NCBI GenBank assembly: GCA_944322285.1
Contig: CALUOR010000027.1
Coordinates: 1-45,017 of the forward strand
DNA length: 45,017 nucleotides
From: an uncultured Bacteroides sp.
Lineage (GTDB): Bacteria > Bacteroidota > Bacteroidia > Bacteroidales > Bacteroidaceae
Reading direction: 5' to 3'
In this document: positions 23,863-32,870 of the stretch, piece by piece
Numbering within the stretch: position 1 is the stretch's first letter
Layout of the letters: every line of letters begins with the position of its first letter
Program-made: the position numbers and the translations under genes
Notes under the pieces: generated by a model
What the model saw: the letters and a program-made list of their open reading frames with translations, nothing else
Told to the model about the DNA's origin: nothing
Databases searched by the model: none

Positions 23863-25923
23863 TTATAGTTCGTACCGATAGTCGGGAGGAATGGAGAAGC
23901 TTACCCGGCATCCGGTTTCGCCCTCGCTCAGGGAAACGTTGTGTACGCCGATTTCAATATTCTCGTTGTTCCGGCCGTTCAGAATCTGGATGGTCTGCAT
24001 CACTACCTTCATGCCTGTGCCCGTGCCGCGTGAGGGACTGTCCGGGCGAAATCCTCCCCCGTTGTCGGTTATCTCGATGTGGCATCGACCGTCCGGGGTA
24101 CGGCGGATGTCAATCCAAAGGTTTCGCTGGCCATCCTTGCTGCGTAGGGCATGCTTCAAGGCGTTTTCTACGGGTATTTGTATCAGCATGGAAGGTATCA
24201 GCTGGCTGTCCGGGCACACATTGTCTTCCATCTGAATGGTAAAATGGAAATCGGGCCCCATTGCTTTGCGTTCTAAGTCGATGTAGGTTTTTACAAAATC
24301 TAATTCTTCGTTCAGGGTCACACTGAGTTGTTCCGCCAGCTCCAGATTGCGCCGCATGAGCTTCACCAGCAGAGGAAGTTCCGACTCGGCGCTTTTTCGC
24401 CCGGGACTTGAGATTTCCTGATTCAGCACGTTGAAGATGAAGTGGGGTGAGAGGCGGCCGCGTATGTTCTCCAAGCGCAGGGAGGAAATCTGCCGGCGGC
24501 TTTCGGCTTGCAGCAGGGCGCGTTTCTTCTTGCTATATAGATAAGTAAACCCGGCCAGCAGCAGGATGATGAGTGCCACAATCCATACAATGAGTTGCGT
24601 CTGGCGCAGGAGCAGCACTTCGTTCTCTGCTTCGCGTATCTGTATTCGGTGGGCCAGCAGAGTGGAGTCCTGCTGATAGCGTAGGGCGAGATCGGCCGTG
24701 CGCATGCTGATGCGTTCGTTACGGATGGAGTCGTCCAGCCGGCGGCTTTCGTTCAGATAACGGTAAGCTCGGCGATAGTCGCCCGTCTCCTTGAAGTATT
24801 GGCGCAGGTAGTTGTTGCGGATGTGGAGCATTTCCGGGTCGATGTCCGGCGGGGTCAGGCTTTGGCTGAGTATTTCACGGGCTTGTGCGAAGTCTTTTTT
24901 CAGCAAGGCTAGTTCGATGGCTTGCGTGTCCAGGTAGTAGAGGGCGGTAGTGACACCCATTTTCTCGAAGAAAGGCCGGCACGCTTGCATACACCACAAG
25001 GCCGAGTCTGTCTTCTCCAGCTGCAGGTAACAATCGCTCAGGTTCAGGCGAGCCAGATTCTGTTCGAAAAGCATGTCGGGATATTCCCCGGCCAGGCGGA
25101 TGACTTCCTGAAAATAGCCCATCGCTTCGCGGTATTCCTTGCGGTAGTAATAGGAAGTACCCCGGTTGTTCAGGTAGATGTATTTCTCGTAGGGCATCAT
25201 TTGGTGGAAGTAATGAGCGGCAAGGTTGAAATAGTAGTCGCATTGCTCAAAGTCGCGTAAAGTGACGTATACTTGCCCCAGCCCGTAATAAATAGGATAT
25301 TTGCGGGTGGATGGAAGTTGCAGGGAGTCGCACAGGTATAGGGCGCGGCGATACCAGGCCGCTCCCTCGTCCAGTCGTCCCAAGCGGTTGCAGGCATCGG
25401 CTAAATTAATCAGGATGTCCGGCACCACTTCTTTTTGCAGGCCTGCCATTCGCCACTCGTAGGCTTGGCGGAAGGCCTGCCGGGCCGAGTCACTATAGCC
25501 CGTGCGGCTATACAGGTTGCCCGCCATGTTGAGGCAGTCGGAATAAAGGTCGGCTAGGTTGGCGGACATAGGCCGGCTTAGGATGAAGTGTTCTATCTGG
25601 CGTATCACCATCCAGGCGGAGTCGTATTGGGCCGTTATCAGATAGGTTTTCAATGTCATGCCCAAGTAGAGATGGCGCACTAGGCTGTCTTTTGTTTCGG
25701 CCATTTGGGCTTGCGCTTTGGCCCGGAGTTGACGGGGGGCTAAAGCCACGGAGTCGATGTTCTCCGCAAAAAAGCGTTCGTAAGCCACCATCTCGGAGGA
25801 AACGGCAGGCGACGGATGACGCCGGCAAGAAGAGACGCACAAGAGTAAACCGCATAAAAGGATTGCCCATCCACCCCGGAACAGGCTTCTGCGGGAACTC
25901 GCGTGTCTTTGCCTTCTCTTCAT
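23863..25923 (-). CDS. LytS/YehU-type sensor histidine kinase with periplasmic TPR repeats
   Basis: 686 residues. A hydrophobic N-terminus ends in LLCVSSC, which could be a lipobox or simply a membrane anchor/signal. Residues ~45-430 are tetratricopeptide repeats (for example NMAGNLYSRTGYSDSARQAF and NNRGTSYYYRKEYREAMGYF) in the periplasm. A TM helix spans ~443-463. The cytoplasmic His_kinase domain has the phospho-acceptor in LSPHFIFNVLNQ (His494), then an ATPase domain with PVENALKHAL and ITDNGGGF. It pairs with the LytTR regulator downstream. The periplasmic ligand is unknown. Confidence 0.92.
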   Translation of the reverse strand: MKRRQRHASSRRSLFRGGWAILLCGLLLCVSSCRRHPSPAVSSEMVAYERFFAENIDSVALAPRQLRAKAQAQMAETKDSLVRHLYLGMTLKTYLITAQYDSAWMVIRQIEHFILSRPMSANLADLYSDCLNMAGNLYSRTGYSDSARQAFRQAYEWRMAGLQKEVVPDILINLADACNRLGRLDEGAAWYRRALYLCDSLQLPSTRKYPIYYGLGQVYVTLRDFEQCDYYFNLAAHYFHQMMPYEKYIYLNNRGTSYYYRKEYREAMGYFQEVIRLAGEYPDMLFEQNLARLNLSDCYLQLEKTDSALWCMQACRPFFEKMGVTTALYYLDTQAIELALLKKDFAQAREILSQSLTPPDIDPEMLHIRNNYLRQYFKETGDYRRAYRYLNESRRLDDSIRNERISMRTADLALRYQQDSTLLAHRIQIREAENEVLLLRQTQLIVWIVALIILLLAGFTYLYSKKKRALLQAESRRQISSLRLENIRGRLSPHFIFNVLNQEISSPGRKSAESELPLLVKLMRRNLELAEQLSVTLNEELDFVKTYIDLERKAMGPDFHFTIQMEDNVCPDSQLIPSMLIQIPVENALKHALRSKDGQRNLWIDIRRTPDGRCHIEITDNGGGFRPDSPSRGTGTGMKVVMQTIQILNGRNNENIEIGVHNVSLSEGETGCRVSFSIPPDYRYEL

Positions 25924-25951
25924 CTACTCTTCTTTATAGGATTTGATGGGG

Positions 25952-25959
25952 CAAAGTTA
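25952..25959 (-). promoter_or_regulatory. -7 box of the kinase/regulator pair
   Basis: Minus-strand TAACTTTG is an exact match to TAnnTTTG, 28 bases before the kinase start. It is divergent from the HD-domain gene's promoter 22 bases away. Confidence 0.6.
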
Positions 25960-25981
25960 ACCATTGTAACAGAATAATTCG

Positions 25982-25989
25982 TACTTTTG
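25982..25989 (+). promoter_or_regulatory. -7 box of the HD-domain gene
   Basis: TACTTTTG is an exact match to TAnnTTTG, 17 bases before the chosen ATG. It favours an ATG start over the upstream TTG at 26001. Confidence 0.6.
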
Positions 25990-26006
25990 CCGCCGAATAA
26001 TTGAAA

Positions 26007-26549
26007 ATGAACATGAATCCTTTGGAAATAATCGATAAATATTACCCGGAAGCGGGGGAGCTGAAGCATATTTTGCTGACCCATAGCCGCTCGGTGGCGG
26101 ACAAAGCGTTGCAGATAGCCGAACGCCATCCCGAACTTCACCTGGACAAAGAGTTCCTGTACGAGGGAGCGATGGTGCATGACATCGGCATCTTTCTGAC
26201 CAACGCGCCGGATATCTTCTGCTTTGGCGACAAGCCTTACATCTGCCACGGCTACTTGGGAGCCGACCTGATGCGTGCCGAAGGTTATCCGCGTCACGCC
26301 TTGGTATGCGAACGCCACACGGGCGCCGGACTGACCTTGCAGCGAATCGTGGAACAGGACCTGCCCATCCCCCATCGGGAGTTAGTACCGGTCAGTCCCG
26401 AAGAACAGGTTATCTGCTTTGCCGACAAGTTCTACTCCAAAACGAAGCTGGACAAGGAGAAAAGCGTGGAAAAAGCGAGGAAAAGTTTAGAAAAACACGG
26501 TCAAGACGGGCTGGCTCGCTTTGACCATTGGTGCGAACTCTTCTTGTAG
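26007..26549 (+). CDS. HD-domain hydrolase
   Basis: 180 residues starting MNMNPLEIIDKYYP; the ATG at 26013 is an alternative. The metal-binding pattern of the HD superfamily is present: His in LLTHSRSVADKA, the HD pair in GAMVHDIGI, a later His in HALVCERHTG and an Asp in VICFADKFYSK. These are cytosolic phosphohydrolases acting on nucleotides or related phosphates; the substrate cannot be told. It lies alone between the divergent kinase promoter and lptD. Confidence 0.85.
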   Translation: MNMNPLEIIDKYYPEAGELKHILLTHSRSVADKALQIAERHPELHLDKEFLYEGAMVHDIGIFLTNAPDIFCFGDKPYICHGYLGADLMRAEGYPRHALVCERHTGAGLTLQRIVEQDLPIPHRELVPVSPEEQVICFADKFYSKTKLDKEKSVEKARKSLEKHGQDGLARFDHWCELFL

Positions 26550-26596
26550 CAATCTAAAATAAACTAAAAAGAAGCGGTTTATCCGTGGAATTTATT

Positions 26597-26604
26597 TACT
26601 TTTG
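26597..26604 (+). promoter_or_regulatory. -7 box of lptD
   Basis: TACTTTTG is an exact match to TAnnTTTG, 32 bases upstream of the lptD start codon. Confidence 0.6.
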
Positions 26605-26635
26605 CCCCGTTTAAAGCATATTGTTGTATAGTTAA

Positions 26636-29383
26636 TTGGCGTCATTGAAATCAAAAGCTACCATATTCATCGTTCTGTTTGCGTTGTTGTTTCTTTCGGC
26701 CGAAGCTGTATCACAGCGTCGGGGGAGGGGATTTATGCCTCCGCCACACCCCAGTAGGGACACCGCGCAGTTGGGGGATTCCATCGCGCTGAGCGATTCT
26801 CTGGCCACTGATACGTTGTCAGTTGACACGGTTTCCAAAAAGGATGAAGGACTGGATGCTCCGGTGGAATACGAGGCCAGCGACTCCATCGTCTTTACGC
26901 AGAATGGCTATGCCCACTTGTATGGAGAAAGTAAGGTGAACTATCCCGGCGTGGAGCTGACAGCGGCCGTTATCTCTATGAACATGGACAGCAGCACGGT
27001 GTATGCTCATGGCGTGGAGGACTCGCTGGGCAATAAGAGCGGGACGCCGGTGTTCAAGGACGGGGAGACTCCTTACGAAACCAACACCATCCGTTACAAC
27101 TTCGAGAGCAAGCGAGGCATCATCAGCAATGTGGTGACCCAGCAGGGCGAAGGTTACGTTGTGGGCAACAACGCCAAGAAAGGCACGGGCAACGAATTCT
27201 ACATGAAGGACGGTATGTACACCACCTGCGACAACCACGAGCATCCCCATTTCTATATGCAAATGACTTACGCCAAGGTGCGCCCCAAGAAAAACGTGGT
27301 GACCGGTCCGGCTTATCTTGTAGTAGAAGACGTTCCGCTTCCCTTGGCGGTGCCGTTCTTTTTCTTCCCCTTTAACGACAGCTATTCCTCGGGTTTCCTG
27401 ATGCCTACCTACATGGACGACTCCAGCCGTGGTTTCGGCCTTACGGACGGAGGTTATTATTTTGCCATCAGTGACCAGATGGACCTGAAACTCCGCGGCG
27501 ACATCTTTACCAAAGGTTCGTGGGCACTGAACATGGAGAGCAACTATGTGAAGCGTTATAAATACTCGGGCTTGTTGCAGGCCAGCTATCAGGTGACCAA
27601 GACGGGCGACAAGGGCTTGCCGGACTATGCCGTGAGCAAGGACTTCAAGATTGTATGGAGTCACCGCCAGGACGCCAAAGCCAACCCTAATTCTTCGTTC
27701 TCGGCCAGTGTGAACTTCTCGACCAGCAGTTACGAGCGTTCCAACATCAACAACCTGTACAACCCGCAGGCCATGACGCAGAACACCAAGACTTCAAGTA
27801 TCAGTTATTCGCGCTCGTTTCCCGACATCGGGCTGACCATTGCGGCCACCTCGAACATTGCCCAGACCATGCGCGATTCCTCCATCTCGCTCACCTTGCC
27901 TGATATAAACATCTCGCTGAGCAACATTTATCCTTTTAAACGTAAGAAGGCGGTGGGTGACGAGCGGTGGTATGAAAAGATTTCGTTGCGCTACACGGGA
28001 CGTTTCACCAACAGCATTAAGACCAAAGACAACCTGCTCTTCAAGTCCAACCTGATAAAAGACTGGGAAAACGGTATGCAGCACCAGATACCTATCAGTG
28101 CCACGTTCACTCTCTTTAAGTATTTCAACGTCACCCCCCAGGTGGATTATACCGAACGCTGGTACACCCGCAAAGTGCACCAGGATTGGGATGCGCAGCG
28201 GGGCGAAGTGGTTAATACGGACACAGTGTACGGCTTTCATCGCGTATGGGACTATAGAGCCAGCATCGGTGTCAACACCAAAATATATGGTATGTATAAG
28301 CCATTGTTCCTCCCCAAGAAGGAAATACAAATCCGCCATATCATCACCCCGTCCGTCAGCATCAGTGCGGCCCCGGACTTTACCACGAATAAATATGGTT
28401 ACTACGGCACTTACTACCGGCCCAACAGCAATGGCGGACAGGACACCGTACGCTATTCCTACTATGTCGACAGCCCCTTTGGCGTGCCCAGCGGAGGCAA
28501 GCAGGGAGCCATCAACTTCAGCATCTCCAACAACTTGGAAATGAAGTATAAGGACAAGAACGACTCCATCCGCAAAATCAGCCTGATAGACGAGTTTGGC
28601 GCCAACCTATCCTACAACATGGCGGCACAGACCCGTCCGTGGAGTGACTTGAGTTTGAACTTGCGTCTGAAACTGACCAAAAGCTATACTTTCAGCATGA
28701 ACTCCACGTTCAAGACCTACGGTTATAAGTTCGATGAGCGGGGTAACGTGGTGGACAACGACCGCACGGAGTGGTCCTACGGGCGCTTTGGTATCTTCCA
28801 AAATTATAGTTCATCTTTCAGCTATACGTTCAATAATGACACATGGAAGAAGATTCGTGCTTTCTTCAAGGGAGAAGACCCGGATGAAGAAGGAGGTGAA
28901 AACAAGGATGGTACCTCCGATGGCGCGGATGCCGGAGAAGGTGAGGAATCTTCGGGTATTCCCGCGAAGAAGAAAGAGCAGGCAGCTGTGGACGAGGACG
29001 GATACCAGGCTTTCAAGATGCCGTGGTCTATTAACGTGAACTATGGTTTCAGCATTTCCGAAGACCGCTCCAAAGAGATAAATAAGAAGAAAATGCGCTA
29101 TCCCTACCGCTATACACAAAACCTGAGTTTGAACGGCAATATCAAGATATCCAACAAGTGGGCCATCAGCTTCAACTCCGGCTACGACTTCGATGCCAAG
29201 GAGATTGTGCAGACCACCTTCAACATCACCCGCGACTTGCACTGCTTCAGCATGTCCGCCAGTCTTTCACCCTTTGGCCGCTGGAAGTACTACAACTTCA
29301 CCATCCGCGCCAACGCCAGCATCCTGCAAGACCTCAAGTGGGAGCAGCGCAGCCAGACGCAAAGCAATATCCAATGGTATTAA
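26636..29383 (+). CDS. lptD: LPS-assembly outer-membrane protein LptD
   Basis: 915 residues from a TTG start; there is no ATG before the signal peptide (ATIFIVLFALLFLSAEAVSQ). A periplasmic LptA-like jellyroll occupies about residues 80-230 (YAHLYGESKVNYPGVELTA, VYAHGVED, a VVTGPAYLVVEDVPLPLAVP motif typical of LptD). A ~650-residue beta-barrel rich in aromatic strands follows. It inserts lipopolysaccharide or lipooligosaccharide into the outer leaflet. A Gly/Glu/Asp-rich insert (EDPDEEGGENKDGTSDGADA) near residue 750 is probably an extracellular or periplasmic loop specific to this lineage. Confidence 0.9.
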   Translation: MASLKSKATIFIVLFALLFLSAEAVSQRRGRGFMPPPHPSRDTAQLGDSIALSDSLATDTLSVDTVSKKDEGLDAPVEYEASDSIVFTQNGYAHLYGESKVNYPGVELTAAVISMNMDSSTVYAHGVEDSLGNKSGTPVFKDGETPYETNTIRYNFESKRGIISNVVTQQGEGYVVGNNAKKGTGNEFYMKDGMYTTCDNHEHPHFYMQMTYAKVRPKKNVVTGPAYLVVEDVPLPLAVPFFFFPFNDSYSSGFLMPTYMDDSSRGFGLTDGGYYFAISDQMDLKLRGDIFTKGSWALNMESNYVKRYKYSGLLQASYQVTKTGDKGLPDYAVSKDFKIVWSHRQDAKANPNSSFSASVNFSTSSYERSNINNLYNPQAMTQNTKTSSISYSRSFPDIGLTIAATSNIAQTMRDSSISLTLPDINISLSNIYPFKRKKAVGDERWYEKISLRYTGRFTNSIKTKDNLLFKSNLIKDWENGMQHQIPISATFTLFKYFNVTPQVDYTERWYTRKVHQDWDAQRGEVVNTDTVYGFHRVWDYRASIGVNTKIYGMYKPLFLPKKEIQIRHIITPSVSISAAPDFTTNKYGYYGTYYRPNSNGGQDTVRYSYYVDSPFGVPSGGKQGAINFSISNNLEMKYKDKNDSIRKISLIDEFGANLSYNMAAQTRPWSDLSLNLRLKLTKSYTFSMNSTFKTYGYKFDERGNVVDNDRTEWSYGRFGIFQNYSSSFSYTFNNDTWKKIRAFFKGEDPDEEGGENKDGTSDGADAGEGEESSGIPAKKKEQAAVDEDGYQAFKMPWSINVNYGFSISEDRSKEINKKKMRYPYRYTQNLSLNGNIKISNKWAISFNSGYDFDAKEIVQTTFNITRDLHCFSMSASLSPFGRWKYYNFTIRANASILQDLKWEQRSQTQSNIQWY

Positions 29384-29422
29384 CGGGCACGCTGTGAACA
29401 TGTTTCAGCCTGACTGTAGACC

Positions 29423-29554
29423 TGTATCCGCACAGATACATCCTTGCATCCGCACAAGTACATCTTTGCATCCGGGCAGGTACATTTTTGTATCCGGGCG
29501 GCTACAGATATGCATCCGGGCGGCTGCATGAATGTATCCGCACAGATACTCCCC
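29423..29554. repeat. 22-bp tandem array 2 (six units)
   Basis: Six units start at 29423, 29445, 29467, 29489, 29511 and 29533, each 22 bases. Units begin TGYATCCG and usually end near TACA. ATCC recurs exactly every 22 bases. The edges of several units are complementary: TGTATC/GATACA in unit 1, TGTA/TACA in unit 4, TGCA/TGCA in unit 5. The paired bases change together. The last unit runs into the terminator. The array lies between convergent lptD and fucP. Confidence 0.85.
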
Positions 29555-29582
29555 TCCTTCCGAAAGAGAGAGGGGAGTTTAG
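29548..29582. terminator. Bidirectional terminator between lptD and fucP
   Basis: ACTCCCCTC pairs perfectly with GAGGGGAGT across a 13-base loop, with a TTTAG tail on the plus strand. It overlaps the last 22-bp unit. Confidence 0.75.
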
Positions 29583-29615
29583 TAAGCGTTTGCTGCTGAC
29601 AGATAAATGATTATT

Positions 29616-30932
29616 TCACGCCCATTTCCGCTTATAGGAGCGGTGGCCGTAGCAGATTACTATCACAAAGCAAATAAAAGGCATGATGAACGACAGGTTG
29701 ACCGCCGGCATACCCCACAACTCATATTGGTCGATGATGGATGCTTGTAGGGGCGGCAATATCGAACCTCCCAGGATGGCCATAATCAGACCTGCGGCAC
29801 CAAACTTGGCGTCTTCGCCCAATCCCTTTAGGGCTATGCCATAGATAGTGGGGAACATGAGGGACATGCAGGCTGATACGCCCACAATGCAGTACATCCC
29901 CCAAATGTTGTGGAAGGCTATTACTCCGATGGTGAACAAAGCCGCGCCGATGCCCAGCGTGCGCAACAGCATGCCCGGATTGAAGAAACGCAGCAGGAAT
30001 GTGCACACAAAACGGCTCACGCAGAATACGGCCATGGCGGCAATGTTAAATTGCTGGGAACGTACTTCGGCAGCCTGTTCCTCCATACCCATGTCCATGA
30101 ACAGACGGGTGCCGTACTGGATGATAAACGTCCAGCACATGATTTGCGCGCCGACGTAGAAGAATTGGGTAAGTACGCCTTCGCGATAACGCGGCACCGC
30201 AAGTATGCGTTTCAAGGTAGGGACGAAGTCTATTTTTCCCGATGTGTCGCCGTTTTTAGGCATTTTCGTCAGCCGGATCAGTATCAACATGCAGAGGATA
30301 ATGATGCCTATGATGAGATAAGGGGCTATCAGTGTGCCTAAATCCGCATCGCGCACGGCTTCAAATTCGCTGTCGGATAGTGTGGCTCGTTCAGCCGTGT
30401 CCATCGGATGCAGCCGGCGCTGGATGAATTCCATGGCCACATACATGCCCAGCAAGGCTCCCATGGGGTTGAACGCCTGCGCCAGGTTGAGGCGGCGGGT
30501 GGCTGTTTCTTCCGGTCCCATGGAAAGGATGTAAGGGTTGCAGCTGGTCTCCAGAAACGACAAACCGCACGTGAGGATGAAGTAGGCGATGAGGAACGGG
30601 TAATAGTCGCCCGTCATCTTTGCCGGGAAAAAGAGAAACGCCCCGAGGGCATACAATCCCAATCCCAGCATGACTCCGGCTTTGTAGGAATAACGTCGGA
30701 TGAACATGGCCGCAGGGAAGGCCATGGCAAAGTAGCCTCCATAAAAGGCTACTTGTACCAATGTCCCTTCCGTCACACTCATGCGAAATATCTTGGAGAA
30801 GGCTTTTACCAACGGCGTCGTGATGTCGTTGGCAAAGCCCCACAGGGCAAAACAACTCGTGATGAGTGCAAAAGGAATGACGGCCGTCCATGTGCCGTCT
30901 CCGATAATCGGAATTTTGCGAGTGCTCTTCAT
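29616..30932 (-). CDS. fucP: L-fucose:H+ symporter-type MFS permease
   Basis: 438 residues from MKSTRKIPIIGDG, 8 bases after the fucI stop. About 12 TM helices. The N-terminal ITSCFALWGFANDITTPLV motif is the FucP/GluP subgroup signature of the major facilitator superfamily, and the Asn-Asp pair contains the proton-coupling Asp. Proton-driven L-fucose uptake across the inner membrane is inferred from the subgroup and from the adjacent isomerase gene. Confidence 0.9.
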   Translation of the reverse strand: MKSTRKIPIIGDGTWTAVIPFALITSCFALWGFANDITTPLVKAFSKIFRMSVTEGTLVQVAFYGGYFAMAFPAAMFIRRYSYKAGVMLGLGLYALGAFLFFPAKMTGDYYPFLIAYFILTCGLSFLETSCNPYILSMGPEETATRRLNLAQAFNPMGALLGMYVAMEFIQRRLHPMDTAERATLSDSEFEAVRDADLGTLIAPYLIIGIIILCMLILIRLTKMPKNGDTSGKIDFVPTLKRILAVPRYREGVLTQFFYVGAQIMCWTFIIQYGTRLFMDMGMEEQAAEVRSQQFNIAAMAVFCVSRFVCTFLLRFFNPGMLLRTLGIGAALFTIGVIAFHNIWGMYCIVGVSACMSLMFPTIYGIALKGLGEDAKFGAAGLIMAILGGSILPPLQASIIDQYELWGMPAVNLSFIMPFICFVIVICYGHRSYKRKWA

Positions 30933-30940
30933 GGTTTGTC

Positions 30941-32713
30941 TTATTTGTAGATAGGACCGTATGCGGCGCATGCGCGATAGTCGGCTCCTTCCTTGTCCAT
31001 GCCGAAGGCGTTCCATGCGGCCGGGCGGAAGATGTCTTTCTCATCTATGTTGTGCATGCATACCGGGATGCGGAGCATGGAGGCCAAGGTAATCAAATCG
31101 GCTCCAATGTGTCCGTAACTGATGGCACCGTGGTTGGCTCCCCAGTTGTTCATGACGGAATATACATCGCGGAAAGCCGGTTTGTCGCACAAGCGGGGTA
31201 CAAACCAGGTTGTAGGCCACGTGGGGTCAGTACGCTTGTTCAGCACTTCAAATATTTCCGGCTCTACATCGGCTGTCCAGCCTTCGGCTATCTGCAAGAC
31301 AGGGCCTAAACCTTTTACGATGTTCAGGCGAGACATGGTGACCGGCATACCTCCTTTTGACAGGAAGTTGCTGGAGAAACCGCCTCCGCGGAAGTAATCA
31401 CGGTCTGCCGGCAACCAGTTCGTGGCCTTCAGGCAGGCTTCGGCATCTTTCTCGGTCATTTCCCAGCACGGTTTCATACACGGTTCGCCTGCGGCGTTGA
31501 TGCTTTCGCCCGTAGCGTCCAGTGTGGTTGCGCCAGAGTTAATCAGGTGTATCATGCCGTTAGCGGCCAGTCCGGTCAGTTCTTTACCCGTTACGCGCTT
31601 CACGGCTTCCGGACTCCAGTAAGTACGTACATCGCTGAACATTTGTCCGCATCCGGTCAACAGATTGCCGAACAACATGGCTACGGCGTTGCACGAGTCG
31701 TTCTCCGTAGCCAGCACGTAGGCCTTGCGTATGCCGTTCCAGTCGAACGTGCTACACATCAACGCTTCGGTAAAGTCTCCGTTCGGTTTCCAGTCGGTCC
31801 ACTGACGTTGCCCTTGGAAGCCGGCAGCAATGGCATGATGTCCGATGGCTTCTTCCTTGAATCCTAATTCGCGCAGTCTTGGATTACCCAACATCAAGTC
31901 TCTCACAATAAGGGTCATCTTTACGACAAATTCCCAGTCAGCGTCTTTCTGTTCGCGGGTCTTCTGCCGTTCAGGACGGTTCTTGTCCCATCCTTCTTTG
32001 GACTTGCAATACTTTTCGGTCCATGCCATGGCCTTTTCATATTCTACCGGATCATAGATGCCCTCGTCCATGCGGCGCAGGATTTCCGTTTCGTCCACGC
32101 TTTCGTTCCGCATGCCCAGGTAGGTTTGGAAGAAGTCTTGGTTTACGATACTTCCCGCGATACCCATGCACTGGCTTCCGACAGACAGGTAGCTTTCGCC
32201 TCGCATTTGGGCTACGGCCACGGCAGCACGTGCCCAGCGCAGAATTTTCTCCGCTACATCTGCGGGGATGGAGTTGTCGTCAATGTCCTGCACGTCGTGT
32301 CCGTAGATACCGAATGCAGGCAGTCCTTTCTGCGCGTGTCCGGCCAATACGGCTGCCAGGTACACCGCTCCCGGACGTTCCGTTCCGTTGAAGCCCCATA
32401 CGGCTTTGGGCCAATAAGGATTCATGTCCATGGTTTCCGAGCCGTAGCACCAACAAGAGGTCACGGTCAGCGTGGCTCCTACGCCTTCACGCTCAAACTT
32501 CTCTGCGCAGGCTGCGCTTTCGCCTACGCGCCCTATGGTGCCGTCTGCTATTACGCATTCCACCGGCTTGCCGTCGGCATATCTCACTTGTGAGGAAATC
32601 AGTTCGGCCACAGCCTTTGCCAAACACATTGTCTTCTCTTCCAAACTCTCGCGTACGCCTCCTTGCCGGCCGTCTATGGTCGGGCGGATGCCAATTTTAG
32701 GATATTTACTCAT
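30941..32713 (-). CDS. fucI: L-fucose isomerase
   Basis: 590 residues, full length for the FucI family. It starts [22 protein letters not shown], typical of FucI. The Mn-binding acidic residues are expected in the E-x-D segments around the YMWENDS-like region (here [18 protein letters not shown]) and downstream. It converts L-fucose to L-fuculose (and D-arabinose to D-ribulose) in the cytosol. It is the first gene of the fucI-fucP pair. Kinase and aldolase genes are absent from the window. Confidence 0.93.
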   Translation of the reverse strand: MSKYPKIGIRPTIDGRQGGVRESLEEKTMCLAKAVAELISSQVRYADGKPVECVIADGTIGRVGESAACAEKFEREGVGATLTVTSCWCYGSETMDMNPYWPKAVWGFNGTERPGAVYLAAVLAGHAQKGLPAFGIYGHDVQDIDDNSIPADVAEKILRWARAAVAVAQMRGESYLSVGSQCMGIAGSIVNQDFFQTYLGMRNESVDETEILRRMDEGIYDPVEYEKAMAWTEKYCKSKEGWDKNRPERQKTREQKDADWEFVVKMTLIVRDLMLGNPRLRELGFKEEAIGHHAIAAGFQGQRQWTDWKPNGDFTEALMCSTFDWNGIRKAYVLATENDSCNAVAMLFGNLLTGCGQMFSDVRTYWSPEAVKRVTGKELTGLAANGMIHLINSGATTLDATGESINAAGEPCMKPCWEMTEKDAEACLKATNWLPADRDYFRGGGFSSNFLSKGGMPVTMSRLNIVKGLGPVLQIAEGWTADVEPEIFEVLNKRTDPTWPTTWFVPRLCDKPAFRDVYSVMNNWGANHGAISYGHIGADLITLASMLRIPVCMHNIDEKDIFRPAAWNAFGMDKEGADYRACAAYGPIYK

Positions 32714-32765
32714 GGTATAAAAAGTTTTTTGTTGTTAATACAGTTTGTAAAGTTCTTACAGCAGA

Positions 32766-32796
32766 CAAATTTAGCGGATTCCTTTTTCCCGGCAAT
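32766..32796 (-). promoter_or_regulatory. fucI promoter
   Basis: Minus-strand ATTG (32793-32796), a 19-base spacer, then TAAATTTG (32766-32773), an exact TAnnTTTG box, about 53 bases before the start. The -33 element falls inside the first direct repeat of the putative AraC-type operator. Confidence 0.6.
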
Positions 32797-32821
32797 GGTA
32801 TTAATCCGGCAAATAATGGTA
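32789..32821. promoter_or_regulatory. Putative AraC-type operator between fucI and its regulator
   Basis: Two direct repeats, CCGGCAATGGTA (32789-32800) and CCGGCAA-ATAATGGTA (32806-32821), stand upstream of and overlapping the fucI -33 region. Direct repeats near 17-21 bp apart are the usual site type of AraC/XylS activators. No other repeat is seen in this 157-bp region. Confidence 0.55.
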
Positions 32822-32839
32822 AAATATCGACTTTTTCCT

Positions 32840-32847
32840 TATCTTTG
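32840..32847 (+). promoter_or_regulatory. -7 box of the AraC-type regulator gene
   Basis: TATCTTTG is an exact TAnnTTTG match, 23 bases before the ATG at 32871. It makes the upstream GTG an unlikely start. Confidence 0.6.
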
Positions 32848-32870
32848 TGCGGCAAAGTGCCGGAAACGCC

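Noticed and set aside
29423-29554. CRISPR array
   Set aside because: Units are 22 bp with no unique spacers between constant repeats, and no cas genes are present.
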